Under the pieces are notes generated by a model. It was not told where the DNA came from. It searched no databases and saw only the letters and a program-made list of their open reading frames with translations. This document shows, in pieces, positions 53,492 to 63,208 of a stretch of 64,000 nucleotides of DNA. Origin of the DNA: Caenibius tardaugens NBRC 16725. Its GTDB lineage: Bacteria > Pseudomonadota > Alphaproteobacteria > Sphingomonadales > Sphingomonadaceae. The first letter of the stretch is position 1; each line of letters begins with the position of its first letter. Made by a program: the position numbers and the translations under genes. The DNA lies in the NCBI RefSeq assembly GCF_003860345.1, contig NZ_CP034179.1:1240001-1304000 (forward strand), written 5' to 3'.

Positions 53492-54481
53492 ATGAAAGCG
53501 ACGCTGTCTGATCTGCTGCAATCGGTCCGGATCGCGAAGATCGACACCGCATTTGTCGCGCTGGGTGAAAATGCCGGGGTGCGCCTGTCATCCGGCCGCA
53601 ATGCCTGCCTGCATCTGGTGCTGGAAGGCCAGGTCGCGCTGGAGGATGGAAGCGGGGCGGAACGCCCCACATTGTTGCAGGCAGGCGACTATGCCGTTTC
53701 ACTGGGCGGCAAACCGCAAGTTCTGATGACGGGCGCTGGGGCACGCGTGACCGGGTCCGATTACTTCATGGCGACCCATACACACGACAGTCCGCCCACG
53801 ATCCGCTTCGGCACCGGACGCAGTGCTGCGCGGCTGCTATGCGGCATGTTCCAATTGCCGGTGGTGAACCCCCTCGTACGGGCCTTGCCCCGGCGCATGG
53901 TGCTCCGCGCGGGTGGCAAGGCGACCGGCGATGACGCCAAGGCGTTGCTCATGCCCGATCTGGCGCGCATCGCGCGCGCCGCGCAGGGACCGGGCGCCAC
54001 GACCCTGCTCACATCCGCGTTCGACACGCTGTTCATGCAGGCGGTGCGCGGGGAAATGGCCGCCCTGTTCAAGGATGGGCTGAAACTGGTCGGCACGCTC
54101 GCACGGCTGCGTATTCCCATTGCGCTCAGCCTGATCCATTCCCATCCCGAACGGCGCTGGACGCTGGAAAAACTGGCGGGCGAAGTCGGCCTGTCGCGTT
54201 CCGCCTTCGCGGCGGAATTCGTGGCGGTGGTCGGCGAACCGCTCACCCCCTACCTCACCCGATTGCGGATGACGCGCGCGGCAGACATGTTGCGCTGGCA
54301 ACCGGTGGCCGTGGCCGATGTGGCGTGGAGTGCCGGTTATGAATCCGTCGCCGCGTTCAGCCGCGCGTTCCGCAAGCATTTCAACACCAGCCCGGCCGCC
54401 TATCAGCGGGCGCAGGCACCGCGTTATGCCCATGCCGTGGCCGGGCATATGCATTGGTCGCCATTTCTGGAAGACGAATGA
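53492..54481 (+). CDS. AraC-family regulator with N-terminal cupin
   Basis: 329 residues. The N-terminal cupin-like domain (CLHLVLEGQVALEDG, about 35-180) carries a His-containing segment THTHDSPPTIRFG. The C-terminal double helix-turn-helix reads RRWTLEKLAGEVGLSRSAFAAEF and VADVAWSAGYESVAAFSRAFRKHFNTSPAAYQ. It belongs to the AraC_binding/cupin_6 group. It lies between the divergent formamidase-like gene and the amidohydrolase genes on its own strand, and could control both sides. Confidence 0.9.
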   Translation: MKATLSDLLQSVRIAKIDTAFVALGENAGVRLSSGRNACLHLVLEGQVALEDGSGAERPTLLQAGDYAVSLGGKPQVLMTGAGARVTGSDYFMATHTHDSPPTIRFGTGRSAARLLCGMFQLPVVNPLVRALPRRMVLRAGGKATGDDAKALLMPDLARIARAAQGPGATTLLTSAFDTLFMQAVRGEMAALFKDGLKLVGTLARLRIPIALSLIHSHPERRWTLEKLAGEVGLSRSAFAAEFVAVVGEPLTPYLTRLRMTRAADMLRWQPVAVADVAWSAGYESVAAFSRAFRKHFNTSPAAYQRAQAPRYAHAVAGHMHWSPFLEDE

Positions 54482-54608
54482 CGTCCGGACGATCTGCACA
54501 ATCAATTAGACGATCTGACATGGCATGACGCGGCGATGCGGCCCATAGTTTGCCCAACCAAGCAAGAGCGCGCGCCTGCAATGCGCGCCCATGGGAAAGG
54601 ATGCGCAG

Positions 54609-55817
54609 ATGAGCCAGGTGATGAATCCGATACTGGAAACGCTCGAGAAATCTTCCGACGCCGCCAGCTCAAACAGCCTGCCTCCCCGGATGATTTCTGC
54701 GGATTCCCATGTCACCGAACCCCCGCATTGCTATATCGACCGGATCGATCCCGCTTACCGCGATCGCGCACCCCATGTCAGCACCGACCGGGATGGCGGT
54801 GATTCCTTCGTGATCGACGGGATGCCCGGTTCGGTGCCGATGGGCATCGTCGCCGCAGCAGGCAAGGACCCGCGCGATATCAAGAAAGGCGAAACATTGT
54901 TTGCCGATCTCCATCGCGGCGGCTGGGACGGCAAGGCACGTCTGGCCGATCAGGATCGCGATGGCATTGCCGCAGAAGTGATCTACCCCTCAGTCGGCAT
55001 GGTGCTGTGCAACCACCCCGATGCCGATTACAAACAGGCCGCAATGTGGGCCTATAACGGCTGGCTGCACGAAGAATTCTGCGCCGCCGACCCCAATCGC
55101 CTGCTGGGTATGGGCCAGACGGCCGTGCGCTCTGTCGCCGAAGCGATCGAGGATTTCCGGCAGTTCAAGGAAATGGGGTTTCGCGGGGTGATGATGCCCG
55201 GCAACCCGGCAACGGAAGAAGATTACGACCACCCCAGCTTCGATCCACTGTGGCGGGCGGCGGTGGAACTGGAATTGCCGCTGGGTTTCCATATCCTGAC
55301 CAGCCGTCAGGACGGGCCGAACAGCGTGGGTGACGCCGGGTCCAAGGGCACCAGCAGCCATCGCGGCCCGCCGCAGAACGCCAGCCAGGCGTTGCTCAAA
55401 TCCATTCAGGACATCATCGGCGTGTTCATCTGGGGCCGCGTGTTCGAACGCCACCCTGATCTGAAGCTGGTCTGCGTGGAAGCGGACGCCGGCTGGGCGC
55501 CGCACTTCGCCTATCGCATGGATCACGGATACAAACGCCACCGGTTCTGGATGAAAATGGGCGACATGCAGAAGCTGCCCAGCGAATACTTCCACGAGAA
55601 CGTCTATCTGACGTTTCAGGATGACTGGATCGCTTTCAAGATGACCGGCCTGATGAACCCGCGCCGCCTGATGTGGGCCAACGATTTCCCGCACAGCGAT
55701 TCCACCTGGCCGTGGAGCCGCGAACTTCTTTTGGGCCAGACCATGCATTTGAGTGATCAGGAAAAGGCCTGGATCCTGCATGACAATGCCGCACAGCTCT
55801 ACAAGGTCGGATTCTGA
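54609..55817 (+). CDS. Amidohydrolase-2 family metal-dependent hydrolase
   Basis: 402 residues. ISADSHVTEPPHCYIDRID carries the DxH metal motif, later ligands appear in LGFHILTSR and near the C terminus in WANDFPHSDSTWPWSREL. The family includes ACMS/resorcylate decarboxylases and hydrolases of cyclic amides. The gene begins 127 bases after the AraC regulator and is followed after 33 bases by an N-acyl-D-amino-acid-deacylase-type gene. AAGGA precedes ATG 54609; ATG 54591 is an alternative. The exact reaction is not deducible. Confidence 0.88.
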   Translation: MSQVMNPILETLEKSSDAASSNSLPPRMISADSHVTEPPHCYIDRIDPAYRDRAPHVSTDRDGGDSFVIDGMPGSVPMGIVAAAGKDPRDIKKGETLFADLHRGGWDGKARLADQDRDGIAAEVIYPSVGMVLCNHPDADYKQAAMWAYNGWLHEEFCAADPNRLLGMGQTAVRSVAEAIEDFRQFKEMGFRGVMMPGNPATEEDYDHPSFDPLWRAAVELELPLGFHILTSRQDGPNSVGDAGSKGTSSHRGPPQNASQALLKSIQDIIGVFIWGRVFERHPDLKLVCVEADAGWAPHFAYRMDHGYKRHRFWMKMGDMQKLPSEYFHENVYLTFQDDWIAFKMTGLMNPRRLMWANDFPHSDSTWPWSRELLLGQTMHLSDQEKAWILHDNAAQLYKVGF

Positions 55818-55850
55818 TCCGCCCCTTGCGGCAACGGCGGGAGAGGTAAC

Positions 55851-57583
55851 ATGGTGATGGAAGTCGATCTGGTCATCCGCGGCGGCACGATTGCCGATGG
55901 TTCGGGCGACGCACTGTTCGAAGGCGATGTGGCGGTGAAGGATGGCCGCATTGTCGCGGTCGGGCGCGATGGCGCATTGCGCGGGGCCGAGGACATTGAC
56001 GCGCGCGGCAAGCTTGTCACCCCCGGCTTCGTCGACATCCACACCCATTATGATGGGCAGGTGACATGGGAAAATACCCTGTCGCCGTCCTCCGGTCATG
56101 GCGTAACCTCGGTGCTTATGGGCAATTGCGGGGTGGGTTTCGCCCCGTGCCGTCCGGCGGACCGCGATCGGCTGGTCAGGCTGATGGAAGGGGTGGAGGA
56201 CTTGCCCGAAGTGGTTCTCGCCACCGGATTGCCGTGGAACTGGGAAAGCTTTTCCGACTATCTCGATGTGCTGGATAGCCGACAGTACGATATCGATATT
56301 GCCACGCAGCTCCCCCATGCCGCGCTGCGCGTGTTCGCCATGGGCGAACGGGCGGCCGCGCGCGAAGATGCCACGGCAGACGATTGCACGCTGATGGCAA
56401 AGCTGGCGGAACAGGCGGTCAAGGCCGGGGCGCTCGGCTTTGGCACATCGCGTACGATCAACCACAGAGCCAGCGACGGGACGCTGATCCCCACGCTGAC
56501 CGCGGCGGAAAAAGAGTTGACCGCCATTGCCGAAGCGCTGGGCCGTCAGGGCGCTGGCGTTCTCCAGGCTGTATCCGATTTCGACGATGTGGACGCCGAA
56601 CTGGCGATGTTCCGCCGGGTGATGGAACGCAGCGGACGCCCCCTGTCACTGTCGGTCATGCAATGGCATCAGGCCCCGGAAAAGTGGCGCACGATCATGG
56701 AATGGGCGCGCCAGTGCACCGCCGATGGCCTGACCGTGCGGGGGCAGGTCAACGGACGCCCTGTCGGAATGATGCTGGGGTTCCAGCTCTCCTATCACCC
56801 CTTCGTCTACACCCCGACCTTCAAATCTCTGGCCCACCTTGCCCCGGCGGAACGGCTGCAGGCCTTGCGCAATCCCGATGTGCGCGCAAAGATCGTGCAC
56901 CAAACGCCGGAACCTTCGGATTTCCTGGGGAAACGCTGATCCGCCAGTGGCAATTGATGTACCCGCTCGGCGAAAGGCCGAACTACGAACCCGCGCCCGA
57001 CAGCACCGTTGCCGCACTGGCGGAACGCGCGGGCGTAACCCCGGCGGAATTCGCGTACGACGCCATGCTGGAACAGGACGGACAAGCCGTGCTGATGCTG
57101 CCGTCGGTGAACTATGCTTATGGTTCGCTGGATGCGGCGCGCGAAATGATCAGCCATAAAAACGCCGTCTACGGGCTGGGCGATGGCGGCGCGCATCTCG
57201 GATTCCTGTGCGATGCCAGCCTGCCAACCTTCATGCTGCAATACTGGGGCCGCGACCGGAAGAGCGAACGCCTGCCGGTAGAACAGATCGTGCGTGGTCT
57301 GGCCCACGACACCGCGCAGACGATCGGCCTCGGCGATCGCGGGCTGCTGCGCGCCGGGTACAAGGCGGATATCAACGTCATCGATTTCGATGCGCTGCAA
57401 TTGGGGCCGCCACGCGTCAGCTATGATTTGCCGGCAGGCGGGCGGCGCATGACGCAGGCCGCCACGGGTTATGCCGCCACCATCGTGAACGGTGTGACCA
57501 TCCAGCGTGGCGGCGTGCCCACAGGCGCCCTGCCCGGCAGGTTGGTACGGGGGGCACGGCAGATGGCAGGTATCGCCTCCTGA
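55851..57583 (+). pseudogene. N-acyl-D-amino-acid deacylase-type amidohydrolase, single-base frameshift
   Basis: Two frames (55851-56939, then the frame ending at 57583) together encode about 577 residues, the usual length for this amidohydrolase group. The first holds VDIHTHYDGQVTWE (metal HxH), GNCGVGFAPC and GFGTSRT. The second holds MYPLGERPNYEP, GDGGAHLGFLCDAS (catalytic Asp) and YKADINVIDFDAL. The break is at a G4 run (56927-56930); one extra G would give FLGETLIRQW and a continuous protein. As written it is non-functional. GAGAGGT precedes the ATG. It probably acts with the upstream amidohydrolase on an amide or urea-type compound. Confidence 0.83.
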
Positions 57584-57619
57584 CCGGGGGCGCGTGCTTC
57601 AGGACATTGAAGGGGGATA

Positions 57620-58924
57620 TCAAACGTCCACATGGGCGGATATGCGCCCTTCATTGCCGAAAACGCGCATATAACGGGCGATCTCCGCGGGGTCGCCCGT
57701 CGCCTTGGCCGGATTGTCCGACAGTTTTACAGCCGGGCGCCCGTTGGCGCTGGTCACCTTGCAGACCAGCGATATCGGCTCCAGCCCCGGCTGGCCATCC
57801 GGGTCGCACCCCCGGAAATCGTTGGTCAGATTGGTGCCCCAACCGAAACTCATCCGCACCCGGCCCTGAAAATTGCGATGCGTGGTTTCAATGGAATCCA
57901 CGTCCATCCCGTCAGAAAAGATAAGCAGCTTTTCGCGGGGATCGCGCCCTTTGGCCTGCCACCATGCCAGAATCCTTTCGCCGGCTTCGACAGGCGGGGC
58001 ACTGTCCGGACGGAACCCGGTCCAGTCCGCCACCCAATCGGGGGCATCGCGCAGGAATGCCGCAGTCCCGAAGGCATCGGGCAAGACGATCAGCAGATTG
58101 CCGCCGTAATGGGCCCGCCAGTCTTCCAACACGCGATAGGGCGCCTGACGCAGTGCCTCGTCCGTTTCTGCAAGCGCCGCCAGAACCATGGGCAGTTCAT
58201 GTGCATTGGTGCCGATGGCTTCCAGATCGCCGTCCATTGCCAGCAGCACGTTGGAGGTGCCGATGAAACGATCGCCCAGCCCTTCTTTCAGCGCCTCGAC
58301 ACACCAGCGCTGCCACAGGAAGCCGTGCCGCCTGCGTGTACCGAAATCGGAGATCACCAGATCGGGCAAGCGCCGCAGACGCTCCACCTTTTCCCACAAC
58401 CGGGCCTTGGCGCGGGCATAGAGCACATCGAGAGCGAACCGCCCTTTGTCCTTCAGCGCCGCACGGGATCGCAATTCGTTGACGATCGCCAGCGCGGGAA
58501 TCTCCCACATCGTGGTATGCGTCCACGGACCGTCAAATGTCAGTTCAAACTGGCCATCAACGGCACGCAGCCTGTAACCGGGCAGACGAAAATCAGCGAG
58601 CCAGGCGATGAAGTCCGACGAGAACATCTGCCGCTTCCCATAGAAGCTGTTGCCCGCCAGCCAGATCAGTTCCTTCTTGGTGAAACGCAGTGACCGCGCG
58701 TGATCAAGCTGGGCCCGCAGTTCCCCTTCATCGATCACCTCTGCCAGCCGGACCGTGTGTGTCCGGTTGATCAGGCTGAAAGTCGCCTGCACATCCGGAT
58801 AGAGATGCCGGATCATCTGCAGCATGAGCAGCTTGTAAAAATCGGTGTCGAGCAGGCTGCGGACAATCGGGTCCAGCCGCCAGTTATGATCATACGTCCG
58901 GGTTGCTATGTCCGTAATCGCCAT
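57620..58924 (-). CDS. pncB: Nicotinate phosphoribosyltransferase
   Basis: 434 residues. [27 protein letters not shown] is the family opening, [12 protein letters not shown] the phosphoribosyl/nicotinate region, [10 protein letters not shown] and GTNAHELPM the conserved middle, and [14 protein letters not shown] plus [12 protein letters not shown] the later motifs. It joins nicotinate and PRPP (with ATP) to give nicotinate mononucleotide in NAD salvage. It is housekeeping and unrelated in function to the catabolic genes around it. It is convergent with the frameshifted deacylase gene; a 10-base-stem hairpin separates it from the SDR upstream. Confidence 0.94.
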   Translation of the reverse strand: MAITDIATRTYDHNWRLDPIVRSLLDTDFYKLLMLQMIRHLYPDVQATFSLINRTHTVRLAEVIDEGELRAQLDHARSLRFTKKELIWLAGNSFYGKRQMFSSDFIAWLADFRLPGYRLRAVDGQFELTFDGPWTHTTMWEIPALAIVNELRSRAALKDKGRFALDVLYARAKARLWEKVERLRRLPDLVISDFGTRRRHGFLWQRWCVEALKEGLGDRFIGTSNVLLAMDGDLEAIGTNAHELPMVLAALAETDEALRQAPYRVLEDWRAHYGGNLLIVLPDAFGTAAFLRDAPDWVADWTGFRPDSAPPVEAGERILAWWQAKGRDPREKLLIFSDGMDVDSIETTHRNFQGRVRMSFGWGTNLTNDFRGCDPDGQPGLEPISLVCKVTSANGRPAVKLSDNPAKATGDPAEIARYMRVFGNEGRISAHVDV

Positions 58925-58986
58925 CAGAGCCTCTCTGACCGCCTGGGGCCATGCCCCCTGATCGCACCCGTATAACCGGAAGACCG

Positions 58987-59010
58987 CCGCCCGGCCAACC
59001 GGCCGGGCGG
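58987..59010. repeat. Perfect GC-rich hairpin between SDR and pncB
   Basis: Inverted repeat CCGCCCGGCC/GGCCGGGCGG with loop AACC, 24 bases past the SDR stop. The T tract is missing on the correct side, so it is either a weak terminator or an mRNA stabiliser. Confidence 0.5.
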
Positions 59011-59034
59011 AAAATCCTCAGCTTGTACCGCCGG

Positions 59035-59820
59035 TTACGGCGCCATCCATTCGCCACCGTTCACATCGAGCACCGCACCGGTGACCATCTTCGTGTAATC
59101 GGACACCAGCATCAGCACGGTCCGGGCGCATTCTTCCTCGGGCGGGATCACGCCCAGCGGGATACGCGCGGCAACGCTGCCGATATATTCTTCTTCCGTC
59201 TGGCCGGTATAGGACACGATCTGCTTCACCGCGTTCTGCACCGGTTCACCCCACAGCCAGCCCATACGGGTGCTGTTCACGCGGATGTTGTACTTGCCCA
59301 CATCGGCTGCGATCTGGCGGGTCAGCGTGGTCATCGCGCCTTTGGCCACGGCATAGGAAATCGAACCGCCCGGCAACGGCTTGAGCGACTGCATCGTGGC
59401 AACGTTCACAATCGCACCGCCGCCAACGGCCTTCATCGGTTCCAGCACGGCCTGCGCCATGCGCGCGGCGCCAAGTGCCGCCACGTCGATCACCTGCCCC
59501 CAGGCTTCGATGTCACCATCGTCGAACTGGGCGTTTTCGCCGCCCATATAGGCGGAGTTGATCAGGCCATCGATCCGCCCGAACGCTTCGAGACCGGCTG
59601 CGACCAGTGCATCGCATTCCGCACGGATGGACACGTCGGTGGACTTGGCAATCGCTTCCCCGCCCGCTGCGCGGATATCGGCGACAACGCCGTCAAGGAA
59701 GGCCTGCTTGCGCGCGCCGAGGACGACCTTGGCCCCTTCCTGAGCGGCGAGACGGGCCATGGCCTGGCCCATGCCGGGGCCAACACCGGTGATAATGACG
59801 ACTTTATCCTTGAGGATCAT
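59035..59820 (-). CDS. SDR-family oxidoreductase
   Basis: 261 residues. Cofactor loop TGVGPGMGQA, TDVSIRAECD, NSAY in place of the usual NNAG/NCAG, and a catalytic set in NVATMQSLKPLPGGSISYAVAKGAM (S, Y, K). It ends TGAVLDVNGGEWMAP. The GVGPGMG loop is typical of SDRs found in steroid and terpenoid degradation clusters, but a substrate cannot be assigned. It lies 71 bases downstream of pntB on the same strand and may be read from the transhydrogenase promoter. Confidence 0.88.
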   Translation of the reverse strand: MILKDKVVIITGVGPGMGQAMARLAAQEGAKVVLGARKQAFLDGVVADIRAAGGEAIAKSTDVSIRAECDALVAAGLEAFGRIDGLINSAYMGGENAQFDDGDIEAWGQVIDVAALGAARMAQAVLEPMKAVGGGAIVNVATMQSLKPLPGGSISYAVAKGAMTTLTRQIAADVGKYNIRVNSTRMGWLWGEPVQNAVKQIVSYTGQTEEEYIGSVAARIPLGVIPPEEECARTVLMLVSDYTKMVTGAVLDVNGGEWMAP

Positions 59821-59891
59821 GATCTGGTTTCTCCCAATAATGCAATTTTACGGTTCATGGCAGGTATCTGGCGATCGGAACGCTCGCCCTC

Positions 59892-61298
59892 CTAATCGTT
59901 CAGTTCGTGCAGTTCCTTGACCAGCTGTTCCGACATCTTCTTGGCATCGCCGAACAGCATCTGGGTATTTTCGTTATAGTAGATCGGATTTTCGATGCCA
60001 GCGAAGCCCGCACTCATCCCGCGTTTGACAACCATCACGGTGCGCGCCTTGTCCGCCTCGATAATCGGCATGCCCGCAATCGCGCTGTTCGGATCGTCCC
60101 GTGCGGAAGGATTGACCGTGTCGTTCGCCCCGACAATCAGGGCCACATCGGTTTGCGGCATTTCCGGATTGATGTCTTCGAGTTCGACCAGCTTGTCATA
60201 AGGGACATCCGCCTCCGCCAGCAGCACGTTCATGTGCCCCGGCATACGCCCGGCCACCGGGTGGATGGCGAACTTCACGTCGATGCCCTGTTCTTCCAGA
60301 TGCTCGTACAGTTCGGCCACCCGATGCTGGGCCTGCGCCACGGCCATGCCATAGCCGGGGATGATCACCACAGAACTGGCCATATCGAGCATCGGCGCCG
60401 CTTCTTCTGCGCTCATCGAACGGACAGGGCGTTCTTCCACCTTGCCCGCGCTGCTCGCCGCCATCTGGCCAAAGCCGCCAAACAATACGTTCGAGAACGA
60501 ACGGTTCATCGCCTTGCACATGATCATCGCCAGAATGAAGCCCGACGTACCATCGAGCGCACCGACAATGATCAGCAGCTTGTTGTTGAGCGCAAAGCCC
60601 ATCGCGCTGGCGGCAAGCCCCGCATAAGAATTGAGCAGTGCGATCACCGTGGGCATGTCGGCCCCGCCGATCGGGATCACCAGCAGCATCCCGAAGATCA
60701 GCGCCAGGGCGATAAACGCAGGGAACAGTGCGTTGGAGGTGGGGGTGAAGATCAGCATACCGCCGATCACGATCGCGGCGGCAAAGACCGCCAGATTGAT
60801 CAGCCGCTGCCCGCTGAACATGATCGGGCGGGTCGGCATGATTTCCTGCAGCTTAGCAAAGGCAATGACGCTGGCCGTGCAGGTCAGGAAGCCCAGCAGC
60901 ATCTCGAACATCAGCGCCCACATGACAAAGCTGCCCGGCGCTTCGGTCGGGGCAAGTTTGTAGTATTCGGCAACGCCAATCAGGCCCACCGCCAGCGCGC
61001 CAAAGGCATGGCTGATGGCCGTACGCTGGGGAATGGCCGTCATCGGCATCAGGTACGCCATCGGCACGCCAATCGCGGTGCCGATCAGCATCGCGATCAG
61101 AATCAGGTCATAGCTGACGACATCATGATGCAGCAGCGTGCCGACCACGGCCAGAACCATGCCCACTTCGCCCGCCCAGACCCCACGGCGTGCGGTTTTG
61201 GGGCTGCTCATCCACATCAGCGCCAGAACGAACAGGCCGGATGCGATCAGGTAGGCGATCTGGACCAGCGTTTCGCCTTCAAGAAGTGATGCGATCAT
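59892..61298 (-). CDS. pntB: NAD(P) transhydrogenase subunit beta
   Basis: 468 residues. About nine membrane helices fill residues 1-270 (for example LIASGLFVLALMWMSSP, GVPMAYLMPMTAIPQRTAISHAFG, GGADMPTVIALLNSYAGLAASAMGFAL). The C-terminal NADP(H)-binding domain III follows with VIIPGYGMAVAQAQH, VAGRMPGHMNVLLAEADVPYD, VALIVGANDTVNPSAR and VKRGMSAGFAGIENPIYY. It is the inner-membrane proton channel and NADP site that uses the proton gradient to make NADPH. Stop-to-start spacing with pntAB is one base. Confidence 0.96.
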   Translation of the reverse strand: MIASLLEGETLVQIAYLIASGLFVLALMWMSSPKTARRGVWAGEVGMVLAVVGTLLHHDVVSYDLILIAMLIGTAIGVPMAYLMPMTAIPQRTAISHAFGALAVGLIGVAEYYKLAPTEAPGSFVMWALMFEMLLGFLTCTASVIAFAKLQEIMPTRPIMFSGQRLINLAVFAAAIVIGGMLIFTPTSNALFPAFIALALIFGMLLVIPIGGADMPTVIALLNSYAGLAASAMGFALNNKLLIIVGALDGTSGFILAMIMCKAMNRSFSNVLFGGFGQMAASSAGKVEERPVRSMSAEEAAPMLDMASSVVIIPGYGMAVAQAQHRVAELYEHLEEQGIDVKFAIHPVAGRMPGHMNVLLAEADVPYDKLVELEDINPEMPQTDVALIVGANDTVNPSARDDPNSAIAGMPIIEADKARTVMVVKRGMSAGFAGIENPIYYNENTQMLFGDAKKMSEQLVKELHELND

Positions 61299-61299
61299 C

Positions 61300-61596
61300 T
61301 CAGCTGCCCCTCTTCTTGAACATCTTGAGCATGCGGTCGGTGATCAGGAACCCCGACACGGCATTGATGGTGGCAGCGGTAACCGCGATAAAGCCCAATG
61401 TGCGCGCCAGCGGCGTGGCACCGTCTTCTCCGGCGATGACAATCGCACCGACGATCACCACCGCCGCAATGGCATTGGTCAGCGACATCAGCGGCGAGTG
61501 CAGCAGCGGAGAAACGCGTTTGATCAACTGAAAGCCGAGAAACGCGGCGAGCATGAAGACGAACAGGAGGTCCGTCATGGCAGAGGTATTATGCAT
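61300..61596 (-). CDS. pntAB: NAD(P) transhydrogenase subunit alpha part 2
   Basis: 98 residues with three membrane helices (LLFVFMLAAFLGFQLI, LTNAIAAVVIVGAIVIAG, LGFIAVTAATINAVSGFLI) and the motif SPLMSLTNAI. In many alphaproteobacteria the alpha subunit is split and this short protein carries its membrane part. ATG 61596 is used; a second ATG at 61578 would give a slightly shorter form. It sits between pntAA and pntB. Confidence 0.93.
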   Translation of the reverse strand: MHNTSAMTDLLFVFMLAAFLGFQLIKRVSPLLHSPLMSLTNAIAAVVIVGAIVIAGEDGATPLARTLGFIAVTAATINAVSGFLITDRMLKMFKKRGS

Positions 61597-61610
61597 GGCT
61601 ATCCTGTCCT

Positions 61611-62750
61611 TCAAACGCCTGCTTGTGCCAGCAGTTGCGGGTGCACGACTTTGCCGCCCTGCGTGAGGCGTACGGCATTGCCGATTTCATCGTCGAGCAC
61701 GGGTTTGCCCGCTTCCTTGTCCCAGAAAGCAGACAGGAAATTGTAGAGATTGCGCGCATAAAGCGCCGAAGCATCGGCGGCGAGATGGGCCGGAGTGTTG
61801 GCATAACCGATGATTTTCACGCCGTGGCGCTCCACCACCTGATCCGGCACAGAGCCTTCGACATTCCCGCCTTGCGGTGCGGCAAGATCGAAGATCACGC
61901 TACCCGCGCGCATGGTCGCGATCTGGGCATCGGCGATCAGACGCGGCGCGGCGCGTCCGGGGATCAGCGCGGTCGTAATCACGATATCCTGCTTGGCAAT
62001 GTGCGCAGAGACCAGTTCGGCCTGCGCCTTCTGATAGTCTTCAGACATTTCCGTCGCATAACCACCCGTACCCTCGCCTTCGATCCCAGTTACGCTTTCC
62101 ACGAAAACGGGCTTGGCGCCAAGTGATTGAATCTGTTCCTTTGTGGCCGAGCGTACGTCGGTGGCAGAAACCTGCGCGCCAAGCCTGCGGGCCGTTGCGA
62201 TCGCCTGAAGCCCGGCCACGCCCACGCCCATGACGAAGACGCGCGCAGCCGTAATCGTGCCCGCCGCTGTCATCATCATCGGGAAGGCCCGGCCATAGGC
62301 GTCGGCAGCAGCCAGAACCGCCTTGTAACCGGCCAGGTTCGACTGGCTGGAAAGGACGTCCATCGATTGTGCACGGGTGATGCGCGGCATGAATTCCATG
62401 GCCAGTGCCTCGACCCCGGCAGTGGCATAGCCTTCAATCCGGTCACGCTGGCCATAAGGTTCCAGCAGGGCCACGACCCACGCACCCGGCCGGGCGTTGG
62501 CCAAAGCGGCCGGTTCCGGTCCCCGCACAGACAGAACGACATCAGCATCCTGCACCGCCTGCCCCTGCGGCGCGATGGCGGCGCCCGCTTCAACATAGGC
62601 GGCATCGCTGACAGATGCTGCGGCACCAGCGCCTTCCTCGACAACCAACTGCGCGCCAAGCGCGATCAGCTTGCGCACCGTCTCGGGCGTCGCCGCAACA
62701 CGGTTTTCACCAGCCACGCTTTCCTTGATGACCGCAATCCGCAAAACCAC
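61611..62750 (-). CDS. pntAA: NAD(P) transhydrogenase subunit alpha part 1
   Basis: 379 residues, the soluble NAD(H)-binding domain I. RIAVIKESVAGENRVAATPETVRKL is the AlaDH/PNT opening, FVMGVGVAGLQAIATARRLGAQV the Rossmann motif, and FDLAAPQGGNVEGSVPDQV a conserved late motif. With pntAB and pntB it forms the proton-translocating enzyme NADH + NADP+ to NAD+ + NADPH. NADPH supply suits a cell with many oxygenases. The start is GTG 62750 with GGAAG upstream. The promoter should be in 62751-62900. Confidence 0.95.
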   Translation of the reverse strand: MVLRIAVIKESVAGENRVAATPETVRKLIALGAQLVVEEGAGAAASVSDAAYVEAGAAIAPQGQAVQDADVVLSVRGPEPAALANARPGAWVVALLEPYGQRDRIEGYATAGVEALAMEFMPRITRAQSMDVLSSQSNLAGYKAVLAAADAYGRAFPMMMTAAGTITAARVFVMGVGVAGLQAIATARRLGAQVSATDVRSATKEQIQSLGAKPVFVESVTGIEGEGTGGYATEMSEDYQKAQAELVSAHIAKQDIVITTALIPGRAAPRLIADAQIATMRAGSVIFDLAAPQGGNVEGSVPDQVVERHGVKIIGYANTPAHLAADASALYARNLYNFLSAFWDKEAGKPVLDDEIGNAVRLTQGGKVVHPQLLAQAGV

Positions 62751-63208
62751 CTCTTCCCCCTATGCCTAATTGCGCAGACGCAATTATCTTTATGAGTTAC
62801 TGAAGCCCCATATCATTGGGCATTTAACATGGATATCAAAAAAATCTTTATCTATGCGTATTTTTCGACGCGGTAACACTACGCAATTCAAAATTCCGCG
62901 CCTTGCTGAATTCCGCGGTTCCCCCGACCGGGCGTGGCCCGCAAAACCCCGGAGATACGCCGAGACGCGCAACGCGCCAACGGGCGACCCCCCTGCTTTT
63001 TTTGTCAGGATAGCCTGCCCTCACCGCAGTGCTAGCCCTTCGCCAAACAGAGCAAGGGAAGGTGCCATGGGGTGCCCCAAAGGCAGGATTGCACGCGTCG
63101 AACCCATGGGCCGCTGCCATCGGGTTAACGGTTGCGGGCCTGCGTGTGGCGTTCCCCGCTCTGCAAAACACGATACCTGGACCGTCCATGCAATCGGAGC
63201 CCAAGACC
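62751..63208. other. Gene-free divergent region between pntAA and the FAD dehydrogenase gene
   Basis: 458 bases. The stretch 62780-62900 is AT-rich and probably holds the pnt promoter. A 9-base direct repeat AATTCCGCG occurs at 62892 and 62909. The remainder is GC-rich with a T run at about 62996-63004. No supported coding frame, RNA gene or riboswitch was recognised. Confidence 0.5.

Noticed and set aside
54990-56465. A 491-codon open frame opposite the two amidohydrolase genes
   Set aside because: Crosses two real genes in antisense and shows no family pattern.
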